NCBI GenBank assembly: GCA_035651595.1
Contig: DASRFJ010000357.1
Location: forward strand, 1-24,616
Length of the DNA: 24,616 nucleotides
Direction: 5' to 3'
Origin: JAFARZ01 sp035651595
Lineage (GTDB): Bacteria; Actinomycetota; Actinomycetes; Streptosporangiales; Streptosporangiaceae
Shown here: piece by piece, positions 22,404 to 24,616 of the stretch
Position numbering within the stretch: the first letter of the stretch is position 1
Layout of the letters: each line of letters begins with the position of its first letter
The notes under the pieces: generated by a model
What the model saw: only the letters and a program-made list of their open reading frames with translations
Told to the model about the DNA's origin: nothing
Databases searched by the model: none
Translations under genes and position numbers: made by a program

Positions 22404-22817
22404 GTGGACGCCTTCGACGCCGACGTGCTGATCTACGCCTCGATACCGGGCCACGAGCTTGGCCAGCGGGTAGCCGCCCTCTTCCCTCGAGGCACCCGTG
22501 ACGTAGCCGGAATCGGCTCCGTCCTGCTGCTGCCCGAAGTCCTGCGCAAGCCAGCACGCGACGGCAATTCCGCCATGATCCGGGACCTGGCGGGGCTGTT
22601 GGCCCGCCTGGAGCTCCGGCCGGTCGACCGGACCATCGCCATGCTGGCAACGATGTTCGCCGCCCGCTATCGCCTGCAAGCAGCGGACGCGGTTCACCTC
22701 GCGACCGCGGTCACGATGGGCGCTAAACGGTTCATCACCAACAACTCCCGTGACTTCCCGCGGACGATCACCGAGATCGACATCACCTACCCCGCCGACC
22801 TGCCCGAGGCAGCCTAG
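22404..22817 (+). CDS. PIN-domain ribonuclease toxin (VapC-like)
   Basis: A metal-dependent endoribonuclease of the PIN superfamily, 137 aa. Acidic residues are placed as in the family: D7 in DADVLIYA, Glu in LLPEVLRKP, Asp in QAADAVHLATAV, and the NNSRDF tail. GTG 22404 has GGGAGG 5 nt upstream, overlapping the antitoxin stop; GTG 22398 would add two residues. The stop TAG shares CTAG with the convergent TetR stop. RNA target is unknown. Pairing of a VapC-type toxin with a Phd-type antitoxin is a known mixed arrangement. Confidence 0.9.
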   Translation: MDAFDADVLIYASIPGHELGQRVAALFPRGTRDVAGIGSVLLLPEVLRKPARDGNSAMIRDLAGLLARLELRPVDRTIAMLATMFAARYRLQAADAVHLATAVTMGAKRFITNNSRDFPRTITEIDITYPADLPEAA

Positions 22818-23443
22818 ACCACCAGGCCGCCAAGCAAGCGGTCCAGCGCGACGCCGACGGCCTCTCGCGCACCGGGGCGGTCGTCGGCGCGGGCGATGTA
22901 CAGGCTCGACTCGGCGATCATCGCGATCAGCAGGCGGGTCAGCGGCTGCACCGGGACGGGGGCGACCGTGCCCTCGGCGATAGCGCGAGTGAGCCACTCG
23001 GCCAGCAGGTTCGAGCCAAACTCCGCGACTAGGTCGTCCCAGGCCTCGTGCCCGAGCACGGCCGGCCCCTCGACCAGCACGATCCGCTGGAAGTCGTCGG
23101 TCACCACGCACAGGTCAAGGAACGCGCTCAGGCCGTCCCGCACCTCATCCCATGCACTGGCCGGGGCGCCCGCGTCGGCCAGCCCGGCGGCGACCAGTTC
23201 CTCGGCGACCTCGCGGGCGACCTGCTCCATGACGGCTCGGAACAGGTCGGTCTTGTCGCGGAAATGGTGGTAGAGCGCACCGCGGGTCACCCGGGCGGCG
23301 GCCACGATCTCCTCGGTGCCGGTGGCGGCGAAGCCGTGCTCGGTGAACAATTCGCGGGCCGCGGCCACCAGCGCCTGGCGGGTGTCCGCCACGTGTTCGG
23401 CCCTGCGCGTGGCACCTGAAGCCTCTCGACGGGTCGCGCTCAT
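22814..23443 (-). CDS. TetR/AcrR-family transcriptional regulator
   Basis: 209 aa. Helix-turn-helix at about residues 20-66 (ALVAAARELFTEHGFAATGTEEIVAAARVTRGALYHHFRDKTDLFRAV). The C-terminal ligand domain fits the common TetR_C type (EGPAVLGHEAWDDL). ATG 23443 is chosen; the open frame continues upstream to 24064, but that part is antisense to hpnH. It is divergent from hpnH with a perfect palindrome in the gap, so it most likely represses hpnH and itself. The ligand is unknown. Confidence 0.93.
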   Translation of the reverse strand: MSATRREASGATRRAEHVADTRQALVAAARELFTEHGFAATGTEEIVAAARVTRGALYHHFRDKTDLFRAVMEQVAREVAEELVAAGLADAGAPASAWDEVRDGLSAFLDLCVVTDDFQRIVLVEGPAVLGHEAWDDLVAEFGSNLLAEWLTRAIAEGTVAPVPVQPLTRLLIAMIAESSLYIARADDRPGAREAVGVALDRLLGGLVV

Positions 23444-23459
23444 GCCTGTATTGTGGTCC

Positions 23460-23476
23460 ACATACAGACTGTATGT
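23460..23476. promoter_or_regulatory. 17-bp perfect palindromic operator between tetR and hpnH
   Basis: ACATACAG-A-CTGTATGT is a perfect 8-1-8 palindrome. An extra half-site CTGTAT lies at 23446-23451. TetR-family regulators typically bind such sites in their divergent promoter, so this is the likely operator. Confidence 0.8.
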
Positions 23477-23510
23477 TGCAGACAGACAGTACGGGGAACG
23501 GAGCATCACC

Positions 23511-24515
23511 ATGGGTTTGCCCTTGCACCTGTCGATCAAGCTCGGCACGCACCTGATGAAGATGAAGGTCCGCGGGATCGAGAAGTTCCCGATGATCGTC
23601 GAGGTGGAGCCGCTGTTCGCGTGCAACCTCAAGTGCGTCGGCTGCGGCAAGATCCAGCACCCGGCATCCGAACTCAAGCGGCGCATGCCGGTCGAGCAGG
23701 CGGTCGCCGCGGTGGAGGAGTGCGGTGCGCCGATGGTGTCCATCGCCGGCGGCGAGCCGCTGATGCACCCGCAGGTGCACGAAATCGTAAACGAGCTGGT
23801 CAAGCGCAAGAAGTTCGTGGTGCTGTGCACCAACGCGATCCTCATGCCCAAGCACTTGCACAAGTTCACGCCGTCAAAGAACTTCGCGTGGATGGTGCAC
23901 ATCGACGGGCTGCGCGAGCGGCACGACGAGTCGGTCAGCAAGGAAGGCGTGTTCGACCAGGCGGTCGAGGCTATCCGGCAAGCCAAGGCGGCTGGCTTCC
24001 AGGTGTACACGAACAGCACGTTCTTCAATACCGACTCGCCGCAGACGGTGATCGACGTGCTCAACTATCTGAACGACGACCTCAAGGTCGACCGGATGGA
24101 GATCTCCCCCGGCTACGCCTATGAGAAGGCCCCCGGCCAGGACCGGTTCCTCGGCGTCGACCAGACCCGCGAGCTGTTCGCGCAGGCGTTCGCCAAGGGA
24201 AACAGGAAGAAGTGGCGGCTGAACCACTCCCAGCTCTTCCTCGACTTCCTCGAGGGTAAGCGCGACTTCGCCTGCACGCCGTGGGGTGTGCCGTCGTACT
24301 CGCTGTTCGGCTGGCAGCGGCCGTGCTACCTGCTCGCCGATGGGTACGCGAAAACCTACAAGGAGCTGCTCGAGACCACCGAGTGGGACAAATTCGGCCG
24401 CGGCAAGGACCCGCGCTGCGACAACTGCATGGCACACTGCGGTTACGAGCCGAGCGCCGTGCTGGCCACGATGGGCTCGCTCAAGGAGAGCATCCGAGCG
24501 CTGGTGTCCGCGTAG
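23511..24515 (+). CDS. hpnH: Adenosyl-hopene transferase HpnH (radical SAM)
   Basis: Joins a 5'-deoxyadenosyl group to hopene (diploptene), the first step in making extended C35 hopanoids. The radical SAM cluster motif is C38-NLK-C42-VG-C45, followed by the SAM-binding IAGGEPLMHP. The C-terminal part (PWGVPSYSLFGWQRPCYLLADGY, then RCDNCMAHCGYEPSAVL) is the HpnH-specific domain (DUF3463). At 334 aa it is the standard length. ATG 23511 has CGGAG about 7 nt upstream. The upstream frame back to 23316 is antisense to tetR and rejected. No other hopanoid gene is in the window; more may lie downstream. Confidence 0.96.
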   Translation: MGLPLHLSIKLGTHLMKMKVRGIEKFPMIVEVEPLFACNLKCVGCGKIQHPASELKRRMPVEQAVAAVEECGAPMVSIAGGEPLMHPQVHEIVNELVKRKKFVVLCTNAILMPKHLHKFTPSKNFAWMVHIDGLRERHDESVSKEGVFDQAVEAIRQAKAAGFQVYTNSTFFNTDSPQTVIDVLNYLNDDLKVDRMEISPGYAYEKAPGQDRFLGVDQTRELFAQAFAKGNRKKWRLNHSQLFLDFLEGKRDFACTPWGVPSYSLFGWQRPCYLLADGYAKTYKELLETTEWDKFGRGKDPRCDNCMAHCGYEPSAVLATMGSLKESIRALVSA

Positions 24516-24596
24516 CTCATCACCGGTGCCCTGTTCGTGCCGATATGACCCTCCGTTCCGGAGCCCTCCGCGGACCTCGGGGACCGGTCGAAAATC

Positions 24597-24616
24597 ATTG
24601 CGGACAGTTACCCCCC
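24597..24616 (+). repeat. Start of a third copy of the repeat/terminator element, cut by window edge
   Basis: ATTGCGGACAGTTACCCCCC at the window end equals the left arm of the hairpins at 15010 and 19310 with one change. It lies about 80 bp downstream of hpnH, the same strand and setting as the other two copies. The right arm and T run should follow outside the window. Confidence 0.65.

Noticed and set aside
23444..24064. N-terminal extension of the TetR frame to 416 aa
   Set aside because: The extension is antisense to hpnH and crosses the palindromic operator; ATG 23443 gives the standard TetR length.

Overview
The window is high-GC DNA (about 70% G+C by eye), with strong third-position G/C bias, frequent GTG starts and translationally coupled ATGA/GTGA junctions. 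A probable F420-type luciferase-like oxidoreductase, a SNF2 helicase paired with a SWIM protein, a DUF6398 protein and a hopanoid gene together point to a filamentous actinomycete (Actinomycetota). The genus cannot be fixed from the sequence alone. The window mixes housekeeping and accessory genes. No rRNA, tRNA, transposase, integrase or CRISPR array was seen.

Region by region. Positions 1-1719 (-) hold a truncated pRiA4b ORF-3 family protein. Positions 1794-3539 (+) hold a Glu/Leu/Phe/Val dehydrogenase-type gene that seems to have lost its stop codon by loss of one G. It therefore reads through a terminator hairpin into the antisense of the next gene. Positions 2901-5290 (-) hold a Schlafen-group-3/DUF2075 helicase with a PD-(D/E)XK-like N-terminus, preceded by a MazG-like nucleotide pyrophosphohydrolase; this pair is a candidate defence or nucleotide-stress module. 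After a gene-free, repeat-bearing gap (5291-5672) comes a glycerol operon, glpF-glpK-glpD (- strand, 9854 to 5673).

Divergent from glpF is a dihydroxyacetone phosphotransferase system: dhaK, dhaL and a dedicated enzyme I (10094-13403). A convergent IclR-family regulator (13436-14215) follows, then dhaM and an HPr (14261-14915). The whole PEP-to-DhaL phosphoryl relay (EI > HPr > DhaM > DhaL-ADP, with DhaK binding the substrate) is encoded as separate proteins next to glycerol uptake and oxidation. The glpF/dhaK intergenic region has two promoter-like sequences, a 13-bp perfect palindrome resembling IclR-family operators, and a motif repeated in front of iclR/dhaM.

Positions 15096-19168 (+) hold a SNF2-family ATPase translationally coupled to a SWIM zinc-finger protein. 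The pair is bracketed by two ~105-bp repeats, each a small stem-loop plus a long terminator hairpin; a third copy begins at the window end, downstream of hpnH. Positions 19400-21053 (-) hold a DUF6398 protein and an unrecognised 365-aa protein in one operon. Next come a luciferase-like oxidoreductase (-), a Phd-type antitoxin/PIN toxin pair (+) with a leaderless promoter, a TetR regulator (-), and hpnH (+), the adenosylhopane-forming radical SAM enzyme, separated from the TetR gene by a 17-bp palindromic operator.
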